Made by a program: the position numbers and the translations under genes | From: Lawsonibacter faecis | GTDB lineage: Bacteria; Bacillota; Clostridia; Oscillospirales; Oscillospiraceae | Direction of reading: 5' to 3' | Assembly: GCF_014287675.1 (NCBI RefSeq) | Contig: NZ_JACOPQ010000011.1 | Span: 1 to 64,000 of the forward strand | DNA length: 64,000 nt | Notes under the pieces: model-generated | Told to the model about the DNA's origin: nothing | Seen by the model: only the letters and a program-made list of their open reading frames with translations | Database searches by the model: none | In this document: positions 49,784 to 58,482 of the stretch, piece by piece | How positions within the stretch are numbered: the first letter of the stretch is position 1 | Layout of the letters: each line of letters opens with the position of its first letter

Positions 49784-51214
49784 TTGCATGAAGTAATCCT
49801 CAGCGTGGGAATTGACATCGGAACCTCCACCACACAGCTCATTTTCAGCCGGCTGACCATCGAGAACCGGGCCACGAGCTACACGGTGCCGCGGATTGAT
49901 ATTGTGGAAAAGGAGGTCGTCTACCGCAGCAAAATCTACTTTACGCCGCTGAAATCGGCCACGGAGATTGACGCCGAGGCGGTGAAGAAGATTGTGCGGG
50001 AGGAGTACCGCGCGGCGGGCATGACCCCGGGGGAGCTGCGTACCGGCGCGGTCATCATCACCGGCGAGACCGCCCGGAAGCGCAACGCCAATGAGGTGCT
50101 GGCCGCGCTGTCCGACCTGGCGGGCGATTTTGTGGTGGCCACGGCGGGGCCGGATCTGGAGTCGGTCCTCTCCGCGCGGGGCGCGGGGGCCGACGCCCTG
50201 TCGAAACGGGAGCATACGGTGATCGCCAATTTGGACGTGGGCGGCGGCACCAGCAATATCGCACTCTATGAGAAGGGCGCCCTGCGGGGAACCAGCTGCC
50301 TGGACATCGGCGGCAGGCTTATCAAGGTGGAGCAGGACCGCCTGAGCTATATCTATCCCAAGATACGCGACCTGGCCCGCAGCCACGGGATATCGATCTC
50401 GGTGGGGGAGGCGGCAGACGAGAAGAAGCTATATGCCGTGTGCCGCCTCATGGCGGCACAGCTCGCCCAGGCCCTGCACCTGATACAGCCGGACGGGGAC
50501 CACGCCGGGCTCTATACAAACGCCGGGAGGCCGCTGCCGGAAACGCCCCGGATTCGGGGCGTCACCTACTCGGGCGGCGTGGCGGACTGCGTGTACCAGC
50601 CGCCCGGCGGGGACGTGTTCCGCTACGGGGACGTCGGCGTCCTGCTGGGCAGGGCCATCCGGGAGGACCCGGACCTGGGCAGGGTGGAGCGTTACGAGGC
50701 CCTGGAGACCATCCGGGCCACCGTGGTGGGCGCGGGGACCCACACCACGGAGGTCAGCGGGAGCACCATCCGGTATGAGCGGAATAAGCTGCCCATCAAA
50801 AACGTCCCCATTCTCAAGGTGTCCGAGGAAGAGGAGGCGTCGCTGGAGACGCTGAAGGCTTCCATTTTGGATCAGATGCCGCTGTATATGCCGGAGGGGA
50901 AGGCGGAACAGATCGCCATCGCCTTTACCGGGGAGAAGCGCACCGGCTTTGCGGAAATTCAGGCGTTGGCGGCGGCGGTGACAGAAAGCGCGAAGGAGGT
51001 GATCAGGAGCAGGCATCCCTTGATCGTCGTGGTGGAAAACGATATCGGCAAGGCCCTGGGCAACGCCCTCAACGTGATGCTGCAGCATGAGAAGGACGTG
51101 ATCTGCATCGACGGCATCAAGACCCTCAGCGGCGACTACATCGATATCGGCGAACCCATCGCGGGCGGGCAGGTGCTGCCCGTCGTGATTAAGACCTTGA
51201 TCTTTAATTCCTGA
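49784..51214 (+). CDS. eutA: Ethanolamine ammonia-lyase reactivating factor EutA
   Basis: A 476-residue actin-fold ATPase that releases inactivated cobalamin from EutBC so that fresh adenosylcobalamin can bind. SVGIDIGTSTTQLIFSRL is the phosphate-1 motif, and NLDVGGGTSNIALYEKG the second nucleotide loop. TTG 49784 is chosen: it gives MHEVILSVGIDIGTSTT, the expected N-terminus, and lies after the terminator. An upstream start at 49727 falls within the terminator stem. GTG 49775 is another option. Confidence 0.93.
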   Translation: MHEVILSVGIDIGTSTTQLIFSRLTIENRATSYTVPRIDIVEKEVVYRSKIYFTPLKSATEIDAEAVKKIVREEYRAAGMTPGELRTGAVIITGETARKRNANEVLAALSDLAGDFVVATAGPDLESVLSARGAGADALSKREHTVIANLDVGGGTSNIALYEKGALRGTSCLDIGGRLIKVEQDRLSYIYPKIRDLARSHGISISVGEAADEKKLYAVCRLMAAQLAQALHLIQPDGDHAGLYTNAGRPLPETPRIRGVTYSGGVADCVYQPPGGDVFRYGDVGVLLGRAIREDPDLGRVERYEALETIRATVVGAGTHTTEVSGSTIRYERNKLPIKNVPILKVSEEEEASLETLKASILDQMPLYMPEGKAEQIAIAFTGEKRTGFAEIQALAAAVTESAKEVIRSRHPLIVVVENDIGKALGNALNVMLQHEKDVICIDGIKTLSGDYIDIGEPIAGGQVLPVVIKTLIFNS

Positions 51215-51241
51215 TGAAAGCGTTATGAGAGGTGAAGTAGC

Positions 51242-52612
51242 ATGATCCTGAAGACAAAGCTGTTTGGCCATGTGTATGAGTTCAAATCCATCCGCGAGGT
51301 CATGGCCAAGGCAAACGAGGAGAAGTCGGGCGACAAGCTGGCAGGCATTGCCGCCGAATCCGCAGAGGAGAGAGTGGCCGCGAAGGTGGTTCTCTCCCAT
51401 CTGACACTGAACGATCTGCGCAACAGCCCCGCCGTCCCCTATGAGGAGGACGAGGTGACCCGCATTATCCAGGACGCCGTCAACGAGACCATTTTCAGCG
51501 GCTTTAAAAATATGACCGTGGCGGAGTTTCGCGAGTGGCTGCTGGATATCCGCACCACGCCCGATATGATCCGCCGGGCCTCCCGGGGCATCACCAGCGA
51601 GATCGTCGCCGCGGTGTGCAAGCTCATGAGCAACCTGGACCTCATCTATGCGGCCAGGAAGATGCGCGTGACCGCCCACTGCAACACCACCATCGGTCTG
51701 CCGGGCACCTTCTCCGCCCGCCTCCAGCCCAACCACACCACAGACGACCCCAAGGGCATCATCGCCTCGGTGATGGAGGGGCTGTCCCTGGGCTGCGGAG
51801 ACGCCGTCATCGGCCTCAACCCCGTGGACGACAGCGTGGAGAGCGTGGCCCGCATTCTGAAGATGTTCGACGAGTTCAAGAACAAGTGGGAGATCCCCAC
51901 CCAGATCTGCGTCCTGGCCCACGTGACCACCCAGACCGAGGCCGCGCAGAAATTCGGCGCACCCCTGGACCTCATGTTCCAGTCCATCGCCGGCAGCCAG
52001 AAGGGCAACGAGGCCTTCGGCCTCACCGCCGCCATGCTGGACGAGGGCAAGGCCACCATGCTCTCCAAGGGCACCTGCACCGGACCCAACGTGATGTACT
52101 TTGAGACCGGGCAGGGCAGCGAGCTCTCCAGCGAGGCCCACCACGGCTGGGACCAGGTGACCATGGAGGCCCGCTGCTACGGGTTTGCCAAGCGGTACAG
52201 CCCCTTCCTGGTGAATACCGTCGTGGGTTTCATCGGCCCCGAGTACCTGTATGATTCCAAGCAGGTCACCCGTGCCGGCCTGGAGGACCATTTCATGGGC
52301 AAGCTGACCGGCATCCCCATGGGCTGCGACGCCTGCTACACCAACCATATGAAGACCGACCAGAACGATATTGAGAACCTTGCCACCCTGCTGGTGGCCG
52401 CGGGCTGCAACTACATCATGGGCGTGCCCCAGGGCGACGACTGCATGCTGATGTACCAGTGCACCGGCTACCACGAGGCGGCGGCCCTGCGCGAGGTCTT
52501 CGGCCTGCGCCCCATTCACGAGTTCGATATGTGGCTGGAGAAGATGGGCTTCTCCGAGAACGGCAGGCTGACCCCCAAAGCGGGCGACGCCTCCGTGTTC
52601 CTGAAGAGATAA
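51242..52612 (+). CDS. eutB: Ethanolamine ammonia-lyase large subunit EutB
   Basis: A 456-residue TIM-barrel catalytic subunit. With EutC and adenosylcobalamin it splits ethanolamine into acetaldehyde and ammonia. The conserved N-terminal ANEEKSGDKLAGIAAES, substrate-site segments VTAHCNTTIGLPGTFSARLQPNHTTDD and IGLNPVDDSVE, and the C-terminal MGVPQGDDCMLMYQCTGYHE are intact. Length is normal. GAGGTG precedes the ATG; eutC follows after 16 bp. Confidence 0.97.
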   Translation: MILKTKLFGHVYEFKSIREVMAKANEEKSGDKLAGIAAESAEERVAAKVVLSHLTLNDLRNSPAVPYEEDEVTRIIQDAVNETIFSGFKNMTVAEFREWLLDIRTTPDMIRRASRGITSEIVAAVCKLMSNLDLIYAARKMRVTAHCNTTIGLPGTFSARLQPNHTTDDPKGIIASVMEGLSLGCGDAVIGLNPVDDSVESVARILKMFDEFKNKWEIPTQICVLAHVTTQTEAAQKFGAPLDLMFQSIAGSQKGNEAFGLTAAMLDEGKATMLSKGTCTGPNVMYFETGQGSELSSEAHHGWDQVTMEARCYGFAKRYSPFLVNTVVGFIGPEYLYDSKQVTRAGLEDHFMGKLTGIPMGCDACYTNHMKTDQNDIENLATLLVAAGCNYIMGVPQGDDCMLMYQCTGYHEAAALREVFGLRPIHEFDMWLEKMGFSENGRLTPKAGDASVFLKR

Positions 52613-52628
52613 GGAAGGGGTGGAAATC

Positions 52629-53513
52629 ATGGATGAGAAGGACCTGAGAAGCATTATCGAGCAGGTGCTCACGGAGATGAACATGACGCCCGCCCGCGCC
52701 GCGGTTTCCGACGGGGCGGCCGGCGCCGCTCCCGCGTCCGCGGTGGAGGACGGCTGCATCCCCGATATCACCGAGGTGGACATCCGCAGGCAGTACCTGG
52801 TGGAAGACCCCGAGAACGGAGAGGATTTTGCCGAGCTCAAGGCCAACGCCCCCTGCCGCCTGGGCATCGGCAAGGCCGGCGCCCGCTACAAGACCGATCC
52901 CCAGCTCCAGTTCCGCGCCGCCCACTCCGCCGCCCAGGACGCCGTATTCAGCGACGTGGACGCCGAGTTTGTGGAGCGGATGGGCCTGTGGACCGTGCAG
53001 ACCCAGTGCGACAGCAAGGACACCTACCTGACCCGTCCCGATTTGGGCCGCAGGCTCAGCGCCGAGGGCGCAGCCGCCGTCCGGGAGAAGTGCAAGAAGA
53101 ACCCGACGGTTCAAATCTACGTCTCCGACGGCCTCAGCTCCGCCGCCGTGGCCGCCAACGTCGGCGACCTGCTGCCCGCCCTGATGCAGGGCCTGCAGAG
53201 CTACAAAATCGATGTGGGCACCCCCTTCTTCGTGAAGTACGGCCGGGTGGGCGTGATGGATGAGATCTCAGAGATTACCGGCGCCGAGGTCACCTGCGTG
53301 CTCATCGGCGAGCGGCCCGGCCTCATCACTGCCGAGTCCATGTCCGCCTATATCGCCTACAAGGCCACTATGGGGATGCCCGAGGCGCGGCGCACCGTGC
53401 TCTCCAACATCCACCGGGCGGGCACCATCCCCGCCGAGGCGGGGGCCCACATCGCCGAGATCATCAAGATCATGCTGGAGAAGAAGGCCAGCGGCACCGA
53501 TTTGAAACTGTAG
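52629..53513 (+). CDS. eutC: Ethanolamine ammonia-lyase small subunit EutC
   Basis: A 294-residue cobalamin-binding small subunit. The N-terminal amphipathic helix MDEKDLRSIIEQVLTEMNM, followed by an Ala/Gly/Pro-rich linker, is a microcompartment targeting peptide. The catalytic core starts near residue 55 (IPDITEVDIRRQYLVEDPEN); LGIGKAGARYKTDPQLQFRAAHSAAQDAVF and IYVSDGLSSAAVAANV are conserved. ATG 52629 has GGAAGGGG; an in-frame GTG at 52620 is less likely. Confidence 0.96.
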   Translation: MDEKDLRSIIEQVLTEMNMTPARAAVSDGAAGAAPASAVEDGCIPDITEVDIRRQYLVEDPENGEDFAELKANAPCRLGIGKAGARYKTDPQLQFRAAHSAAQDAVFSDVDAEFVERMGLWTVQTQCDSKDTYLTRPDLGRRLSAEGAAAVREKCKKNPTVQIYVSDGLSSAAVAANVGDLLPALMQGLQSYKIDVGTPFFVKYGRVGVMDEISEITGAEVTCVLIGERPGLITAESMSAYIAYKATMGMPEARRTVLSNIHRAGTIPAEAGAHIAEIIKIMLEKKASGTDLKL

Positions 53514-53533
53514 GAGTAGGGAGGAAAACTACC

Positions 53534-54184
53534 ATGAAGAGAGATCCACTGCCCGCACACGTTATGGCAACCCGACTGATCCCCAACGTCTCCCCCGACA
53601 TGGCGAAGGAGCTGGGCCTGGCCCCCGACCAGAAGTCCCTGGCCATCATCACCGCCGACAGCGACGACGTGACCTACACGGCACTGGACGAAGCCACCAA
53701 GAAGGCGGACTGCAAGGTGGTCTATGCCAAGAGCTTCTACGCCGGCGCCGCCAACGCCAACACCGCCCTGGCCGGAGAGGTCATCGGCATCCTGGCCGCC
53801 CCCAACCCGGCGGAGGCCAGAGCCGGCCTGGAGGCCTGCGTGGACGTGATAGAAAACGTCTGCCACTTCATCTCCGCCAACGAGGACGACAGCATCTGCT
53901 ACTACGCCCACTGCATCTCCCGGACCGGCTCCTACCTCTCCGAGGGCGCGGGCATCCAGGAGGGCGAGGCCCTGGCCTATCTCATCGCCCCCCCGCTGGA
54001 GGCCATGTACGGCGTGGATGCCGCCCTGAAGGCCGCCGACGTGCGGATGTGCGTGCTCTATGCGCCCCCGTCCGAGACCAACTTCGGCGGCGCGCTGCTC
54101 ACCGGCAGCCAGTCCGCCTGCAAGTCCGCCTGTGACGCCTTTGCCGCCGCCGTGGAGTCTGTCGCCGATCAGCCGAAGATCTGA
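53534..54184 (+). CDS. eutL: Microcompartment shell protein EutL
   Basis: A 216-residue tandem-BMC shell protein that forms trimers with a gated central pore. MATRLIPNVSPDMAKELGL, SDDVTYTALDEATKKADCKVVYAKSFYAGA and the second repeat VCHFISANEDDSICYYAHCISRTGSYLS are typical EutL. The pore is thought to admit ethanolamine or cofactors. GGGAGG precedes the ATG. Confidence 0.96.
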   Translation: MKRDPLPAHVMATRLIPNVSPDMAKELGLAPDQKSLAIITADSDDVTYTALDEATKKADCKVVYAKSFYAGAANANTALAGEVIGILAAPNPAEARAGLEACVDVIENVCHFISANEDDSICYYAHCISRTGSYLSEGAGIQEGEALAYLIAPPLEAMYGVDAALKAADVRMCVLYAPPSETNFGGALLTGSQSACKSACDAFAAAVESVADQPKI

Positions 54185-54200
54185 CGGCGGGGACAGCAGA

Positions 54201-54221
54201 CCCCCGCGGAGACCGCGGGGG
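54201..54221 (+). repeat. 9-bp GC hairpin between eutL and the EutK-like gene
   Basis: CCCCCGCGG/CCGCGGGGG with loop AGA, no T-run, 18 bases before the ATG of the next gene. Confidence 0.55.
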
Positions 54222-54239
54222 CGATGAACGGAGGTACAT

Positions 54240-54800
54240 ATGAAGGCATTGGGTATGGTTGAAACCCGGGGCCTGGTGGCCTCTATCGAGGCGGCCGACG
54301 CCATGGTGAAGGCGGCCAACGTCACCCTCCAGTGCAAGGAGCAGGTGGGAGGGGGGCTGGTCACCGTGATGGTCCGGGGCGACGTGGGCGCGGTCAAGGC
54401 CGCCGTGGACGCGGGCGCGGCCGCGGCGGAGCGGGTGGGAGAGCTGCTCTCCGCCCATGTGATCGCCCGGCCCCACGGAGAGCTGGAGGGCGTGCTGGAC
54501 GGCGGAGGGGAACCCCCGCCAAGGGCGGACGCTCCGGTCCCGGACCGCCTGTCCGAGCCAGAACCGGTTCCCGGGCCGGAGACCCCGGAAGCGGCGAAAG
54601 ACTCCGACGGCCGGGAGGGTGAGGAGCGCGCTCCGGAGCCGGACGAACTGACGCCGGAGGCGCTGGAGACAATGGCGGTGGTGAAGCTGAGAGCCGCCGC
54701 ACGGCAGCTGGGGCTGGCGAGCATGACGCGCAAGGAGATTCGCTTTGCCAAGAAGGAAGAACTGGTGACGGCCATCACCGCATTTTTGAAAGGCCGCTGA
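54240..54800 (+). CDS. EutK-like shell protein: BMC domain fused to a SAP/Rho-N-like domain
   Basis: A 186-residue protein in three parts. Residues 1-90 are a canonical BMC hexamer domain ([29 protein letters not shown]). Residues about 91-135 are an acidic, proline-rich linker. Residues about 138-186 ([39 protein letters not shown]) resemble SAP/Rho-N-type helix-extended-loop-helix domains, which bind nucleic acid or proteins. Salmonella EutK also fuses a BMC domain to a different, winged-helix-like tail. Function of the tail is unknown. GGAGG lies four bases before the ATG. Confidence 0.82.
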   Translation: MKALGMVETRGLVASIEAADAMVKAANVTLQCKEQVGGGLVTVMVRGDVGAVKAAVDAGAAAAERVGELLSAHVIARPHGELEGVLDGGGEPPPRADAPVPDRLSEPEPVPGPETPEAAKDSDGREGEERAPEPDELTPEALETMAVVKLRAAARQLGLASMTRKEIRFAKKEELVTAITAFLKGR

Positions 54801-54834
54801 CCCCGCGCGTTTCAAGAACAGGAGAGATTAAGCT

Positions 54835-56316
54835 ATGCAGCTGATTGATAAAGACCTGCTGTCCATGCAGGAGGTCCGCGAGCTGGTGGAGGCGGCCAAG
54901 GAGGCCCAGCGGGAGCTGGCCGGGATGAGCCAGGAGCAGGTGGACCACATCGTGCGGGCCATTGCCGACGCGGGCGTGCGCAACGCGAGAAGGCTTGCCC
55001 AGATGGCCAACGAGGACACGGGCTTCGGCATCGTGGACGACAAGGTCATCAAGAACATCTTTGCCAGTCGGGGCGTTTACGAGTACATCAAGGACATGAA
55101 GACCATCGGCGAGGTGGGCCGGGACGACGCCAAGGGCGTGCGGACCATCGCGGTGCCCGTGGGCGTCATCGCGGGGCTGATCCCCTCCACCAACCCCACC
55201 TCCACCGCGCTCTACAAGGCCGAAATCGCCATCAAGGCGGGCAACGCCATCGTGTTTTCCCCCCATCCCGCGGCCCTGCGGAGCATTCTGGAGACCGTCA
55301 AGGTCATCCGGCAGGCCGTAGCCGAGGCGGGGGGCAGCGAGAATCTGGTCTCCTGCATCACCATCCCCACCATGGAGGCCACCGACAACCTCATGCGCCA
55401 CCGGGACGTCGCCATGATCCTGGCCACCGGCGGCTCCGCCATGGTCCGCGCGGCCTACTCCTCCGGGACGCCCGCCATCGGCGTGGGACCCGGCAACGGC
55501 CCCGCCTATCTGGAAAAGACCTGCGACCTGCCGCTGGCGGTCAAGCGTATTCTGGACTCCAAAACCTTTGACAACGGCACCGTCTGCGCCTCTGAGCAGT
55601 CCATTATCTGCGACGAGGACATGGCCGGCGCCGTGCAGGCCGAGATGGAGCGCCAGGGGGCCTACTTTCTGGACGACGCGGAGCGGGAGCGGCTGGGCCG
55701 CTTCATCCTGCGGGCCAACGGCACCATGAACCCGGAGATTGTGGGGCGGAGCGTGGACACCATCGCCAAGCTGGCCGGCCTGGACAGGGTCCCCGCCGGC
55801 GCCCGGGTGCTGGTGGCGCGGGAGACCGGCGTGGGCCGGGGCCACCCCTACTCCAACGAGAAGCTGGGGCCCATTCTGGGCTTCTACACCGGTGCCGACT
55901 ACCGGGATGTGTGCGGCAAGGTCTGCGAAATTCTCCACTACGAGGGTGCGGGCCACACCTTCTCCATGCACACCAACGACGAGAAGATGGTGGACTACTT
56001 CGCCCGGCGCGTCCCCGCCTCCCGCGTGCTGGTGAACACCCCCAGCGCCCTGGGCGGCATCGGCGGGACCACGGCCCTCCAGCCCGCCCTGACCCTGGGC
56101 TGCGGCGCGGTGGGCGGCTCGGCCACCTCTGAGAACGTGGGTCCCATGCACCTGCTGAACCTGCGCTACGTGGCCCACGGACAGCGGGAGCTGGCCGACA
56201 TCCGCGCCGAGGTCCCCGACTGCTCCGACGGCATCTGCCGCACGGGCGCGGATCTCTCAGGCGTGGACGTGGACGAAATTGTCCGCAGAATCATCGGCCG
56301 CCTTCAGGCCGGCTGA
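54835..56316 (+). CDS. eutE: Acylating acetaldehyde dehydrogenase EutE
   Basis: A 493-residue CoA-dependent aldehyde dehydrogenase that makes acetyl-CoA and NADH from acetaldehyde. The catalytic Cys251 is in FDNGTVCASEQS; the NAD region is GVIAGLIPSTNPTSTALYKAEIAIKAGNA and ATGGSAMVRAAYSSGTPAIGVGPGN. The N-terminal helix ahead of the core (VRELVEAAKEAQRELAGM) may serve encapsulation. It lies 34 bp after the EutK-like gene. Confidence 0.95.
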   Translation: MQLIDKDLLSMQEVRELVEAAKEAQRELAGMSQEQVDHIVRAIADAGVRNARRLAQMANEDTGFGIVDDKVIKNIFASRGVYEYIKDMKTIGEVGRDDAKGVRTIAVPVGVIAGLIPSTNPTSTALYKAEIAIKAGNAIVFSPHPAALRSILETVKVIRQAVAEAGGSENLVSCITIPTMEATDNLMRHRDVAMILATGGSAMVRAAYSSGTPAIGVGPGNGPAYLEKTCDLPLAVKRILDSKTFDNGTVCASEQSIICDEDMAGAVQAEMERQGAYFLDDAERERLGRFILRANGTMNPEIVGRSVDTIAKLAGLDRVPAGARVLVARETGVGRGHPYSNEKLGPILGFYTGADYRDVCGKVCEILHYEGAGHTFSMHTNDEKMVDYFARRVPASRVLVNTPSALGGIGGTTALQPALTLGCGAVGGSATSENVGPMHLLNLRYVAHGQRELADIRAEVPDCSDGICRTGADLSGVDVDEIVRRIIGRLQAG

Positions 56317-56377
56317 GGTAAATTGAGATAGAAGCCCTGTGCCTTCGGCACATCGTCTTTGAAAGGAAGCGTTATCG

Positions 56378-56662
56378 ATGGCAAACACAATGCAAGCTCT
56401 TGGTATGATTGAGACGAAGGGCCTGGTGTCCTCCGTGGAGGCCGCCGACGCCATGGTGAAGGCGGCCAACGTCACCCTCATCGGCAAGGTCCACGTGGGC
56501 GGCGGACTGGTGACCGTGATGGTCCGGGGCGACGTGGGTGCGGTTAAGGCCGCCACCGACGCGGGCGCCGCCGCCGCCGAGCGGGTGGGCGAGCTGGTCT
56601 CCGTCCATGTCATCCCCCGTCCCCACGAGGAAGTGGAATCCATTCTCCCCACGCTGGGCTGA
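56378..56662 (+). CDS. eutM: Microcompartment shell protein EutM, copy 1
   Basis: A 94-residue single-BMC hexamer-forming major shell protein ([33 protein letters not shown]... [34 protein letters not shown]). ATG 56378 follows GAAAGGAAG. It is almost identical to the next gene at both protein and DNA level, pointing to a recent tandem duplication. Confidence 0.96.
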   Translation: MANTMQALGMIETKGLVSSVEAADAMVKAANVTLIGKVHVGGGLVTVMVRGDVGAVKAATDAGAAAAERVGELVSVHVIPRPHEEVESILPTLG

Positions 56663-56701
56663 GAGAGCCCCGACAATATCAATAAAAGGAGTGTTTCTGT
56701 T

Positions 56702-56986
56702 ATGTCTGCAATGCAAGCGCTTGGTATGATTGAGACGAAGGGCCTGGTGTCCTCCATTGAGGCCGCCGACGCCATGGTGAAGGCGGCCAACGTCACCCTC
56801 ATCGGCAAGGTCCACGTGGGCGGCGGACTGGTGACCGTGATGGTCCGGGGCGACGTGGGTGCGGTCAAGGCCGCCACCGACGCGGGCGCCGCCGCCGCCG
56901 AGCGGGTGGGCGAGCTGGTCTCCGTCCATGTCATCCCCCGTCCCCACAACGAGGTGGAGAGCATTCTGCCCACCCTGGAGAAGTAA
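56702..56986 (+). CDS. eutM: Microcompartment shell protein EutM, copy 2
   Basis: A 94-residue BMC shell protein. It differs from copy 1 only at the first residues, one Val/Ile exchange near residue 21 and the C-terminal tail ([13 protein letters not shown] against [12 protein letters not shown]). The near-identical DNA across about 250 bp implies recent duplication or gene conversion. It carries its own ribosome site (AAAGGAG). Confidence 0.96.
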   Translation: MSAMQALGMIETKGLVSSIEAADAMVKAANVTLIGKVHVGGGLVTVMVRGDVGAVKAATDAGAAAAERVGELVSVHVIPRPHNEVESILPTLEK

Positions 56987-57010
56987 GGCACGGGCTTAAG
57001 CCCGTGTCCA
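56987..57010 (+). repeat. Hairpin between eutM copy 2 and eutT
   Basis: GGCACGGGC and GCCCGTGTC pair around TTAA directly after the stop codon. There is no T-run; it may limit transcription or decay between the abundant shell mRNA and the enzyme mRNA downstream. Confidence 0.55.
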
Positions 57011-57035
57011 TCTACCAAAGGAAGGGGTGGAGCGC

Positions 57036-57821
57036 GTGAAGGCAATCACCGAGGAGATCCTACGGCTGGAGCTGAGAAACAGCCAGCCGGACACCTATTA
57101 CATCCCCGTGGGTAAAATCCTGACCCCGGCGGCCCGGGAATACCTCCAGCAGCGCAAGATCAGAATTGCGCAGGAGGGCGCGCAGCCCAGAGCGGGCGGC
57201 CCAAGGGTCGTCGCCACGGAAGTGCCCCCCATGCCGCAGATTGTGATGTCCGCGCCCGAGCCTCCCAAGCCCAGATTTGTGGACTATGAGACCGGGGCCT
57301 ACTATATGGAAAAGCCCGAGCACATGACCCACCTCTACGGAAATGTGCTGGTGGTCAAAAATCACCCCCGCATCCTGTTCCGGGGCAGGCTGGACAGTCT
57401 GCAGGCCATGATTGTGCTTGCCCAGGTCCAGATCGCCGAGGGCGGGAAGCAGAAGCTGGTGGACGACCTGGGCGGCATCCTCGCCATTCTCCGGGAGATG
57501 ATGCGCTGCGACGTGCTGGACGAGGCGTTCAGCGGCGGGACCATCCTGGGCCTCACCCACGCCGAGCTGCGGGAGCGGTCCCACGACCCGAAGAAGTTTT
57601 TCGGCATCCAGCAGATGGTCCTGCCCGACTGCACCATGGGCAGGGACTACGCCCTGCTCAACCAGATCCGCACCGCCGTCCGGGAGACGGAGGTGGCGGC
57701 GGCCGAGGCCTTCCGGGTGGGCGCCAGGTATACCCGCGGGGATATTATCGAGGAGCTCAACCGCCTGTCCAGCGCCATCCATATCATGATGTGTATGTAC
57801 CTGGCCGGCCAGTACCGCTGA
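57036..57821 (+). CDS. eutT: Cobalamin adenosyltransferase EutT (Firmicutes type)
   Basis: A 261-residue ATP:corrinoid adenosyltransferase of the EutT/CobA-like cobalamin family, supplying adenosylcobalamin to EutBC. The N-terminus MKAITEEILRLELRN with GKILTPAAREYLQQRKIRI, the middle KPEHMTHLYGNVLVVKNHPRILFRGRLDSLQA and the helical C-terminal domain are characteristic. I see no HX11CCX2C metal motif of the Salmonella enzyme. GTG 57036 has GGAAGGGG nine bases upstream; the frame also offers GTG 57027. Confidence 0.87.
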   Translation: MKAITEEILRLELRNSQPDTYYIPVGKILTPAAREYLQQRKIRIAQEGAQPRAGGPRVVATEVPPMPQIVMSAPEPPKPRFVDYETGAYYMEKPEHMTHLYGNVLVVKNHPRILFRGRLDSLQAMIVLAQVQIAEGGKQKLVDDLGGILAILREMMRCDVLDEAFSGGTILGLTHAELRERSHDPKKFFGIQQMVLPDCTMGRDYALLNQIRTAVRETEVAAAEAFRVGARYTRGDIIEELNRLSSAIHIMMCMYLAGQYR

Positions 57822-57837
57822 GGAGGAAGACAGAGGA

Positions 57838-58449
57838 ATGGAAGAAATCGTATCCGCCGTTCTGGATGCCGTCCACAAGGCGGGACTGGTGGAGGTGGAG
57901 GTCTCCGCCCGGCATGTCCACCTGACACAGCGGGATGTGGAAACCCTCTTCGGACCCGGCGCGAAGCTGGAGCCCAAGCGGCCCCTCTCCCAGCCCGGAC
58001 AATTCCTGTCCGGGCAGCGGGTGACTCTGGTGGGGCCCAAGGGCCGGAAGGAGCGCACTGCCGTGCTGGGCCCGGTCCGCGGCGCCGCCCAGGTGGAGCT
58101 GAGCAAAAGCGACTGCGTGGAGCTGGGCGTGAAGGCCCCCCTGCGGGAGTCCGGCGATGTGGCCGGCTCCGGGGCCGTCACCATTGAGGGCCCCTGCGGC
58201 AGCATCCACCTGGAGGAGGGGGCCATTATCGCCCGCAACCATATCCACCTCACCACCGCCGACGCAGAGCTGCTGAACCTGCACGACAAGCAGCGGGTCT
58301 CGGTGGCGGTGATGACGGAGCGGCCCGTCGTGTTCCGGGACGTCGTCATCCGGGTCAGTCCCAATTTCAACTGCAGAATGCATATTGATTTCGACGAGGC
58401 CAACGCCGCGCTGGTAAGCGGCTTTACCCTGGGAAAGATTATCCGTTAA
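57838..58449 (+). CDS. eutD: Phosphate propanoyltransferase PduL/EutD-type phosphotransacetylase
   Basis: A 203-residue PduL-family enzyme that converts acetyl-CoA to acetyl phosphate and recycles CoA inside the shell. Zinc-binding histidines are in VSARHVHLTQRDVETLFG and IIARNHIHLTTADAELL; VVFRDVVIRVSPNFNCRMHIDFDEANAA ends the second beta-barrel. The N-terminal helix MEEIVSAVLDAVHKAG fits an encapsulation peptide. It follows eutT after 16 bp. Confidence 0.94.
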   Translation: MEEIVSAVLDAVHKAGLVEVEVSARHVHLTQRDVETLFGPGAKLEPKRPLSQPGQFLSGQRVTLVGPKGRKERTAVLGPVRGAAQVELSKSDCVELGVKAPLRESGDVAGSGAVTIEGPCGSIHLEEGAIIARNHIHLTTADAELLNLHDKQRVSVAVMTERPVVFRDVVIRVSPNFNCRMHIDFDEANAALVSGFTLGKIIR

Positions 58450-58482
58450 GCACCCGATTTTTTCAAAAGGAGCGCCTGGAGT

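Noticed and set aside
48353..50386. 677-codon reverse frame opposite eutW-eutA
   Set aside because: Antisense to two confident genes; His/Gln/Leu-rich composition typical of shadows in GC-rich DNA.
56257..57045. Reverse-strand repeated protein frame opposite eutM
   Set aside because: The repeat is the antisense image of the two tandem eutM genes.
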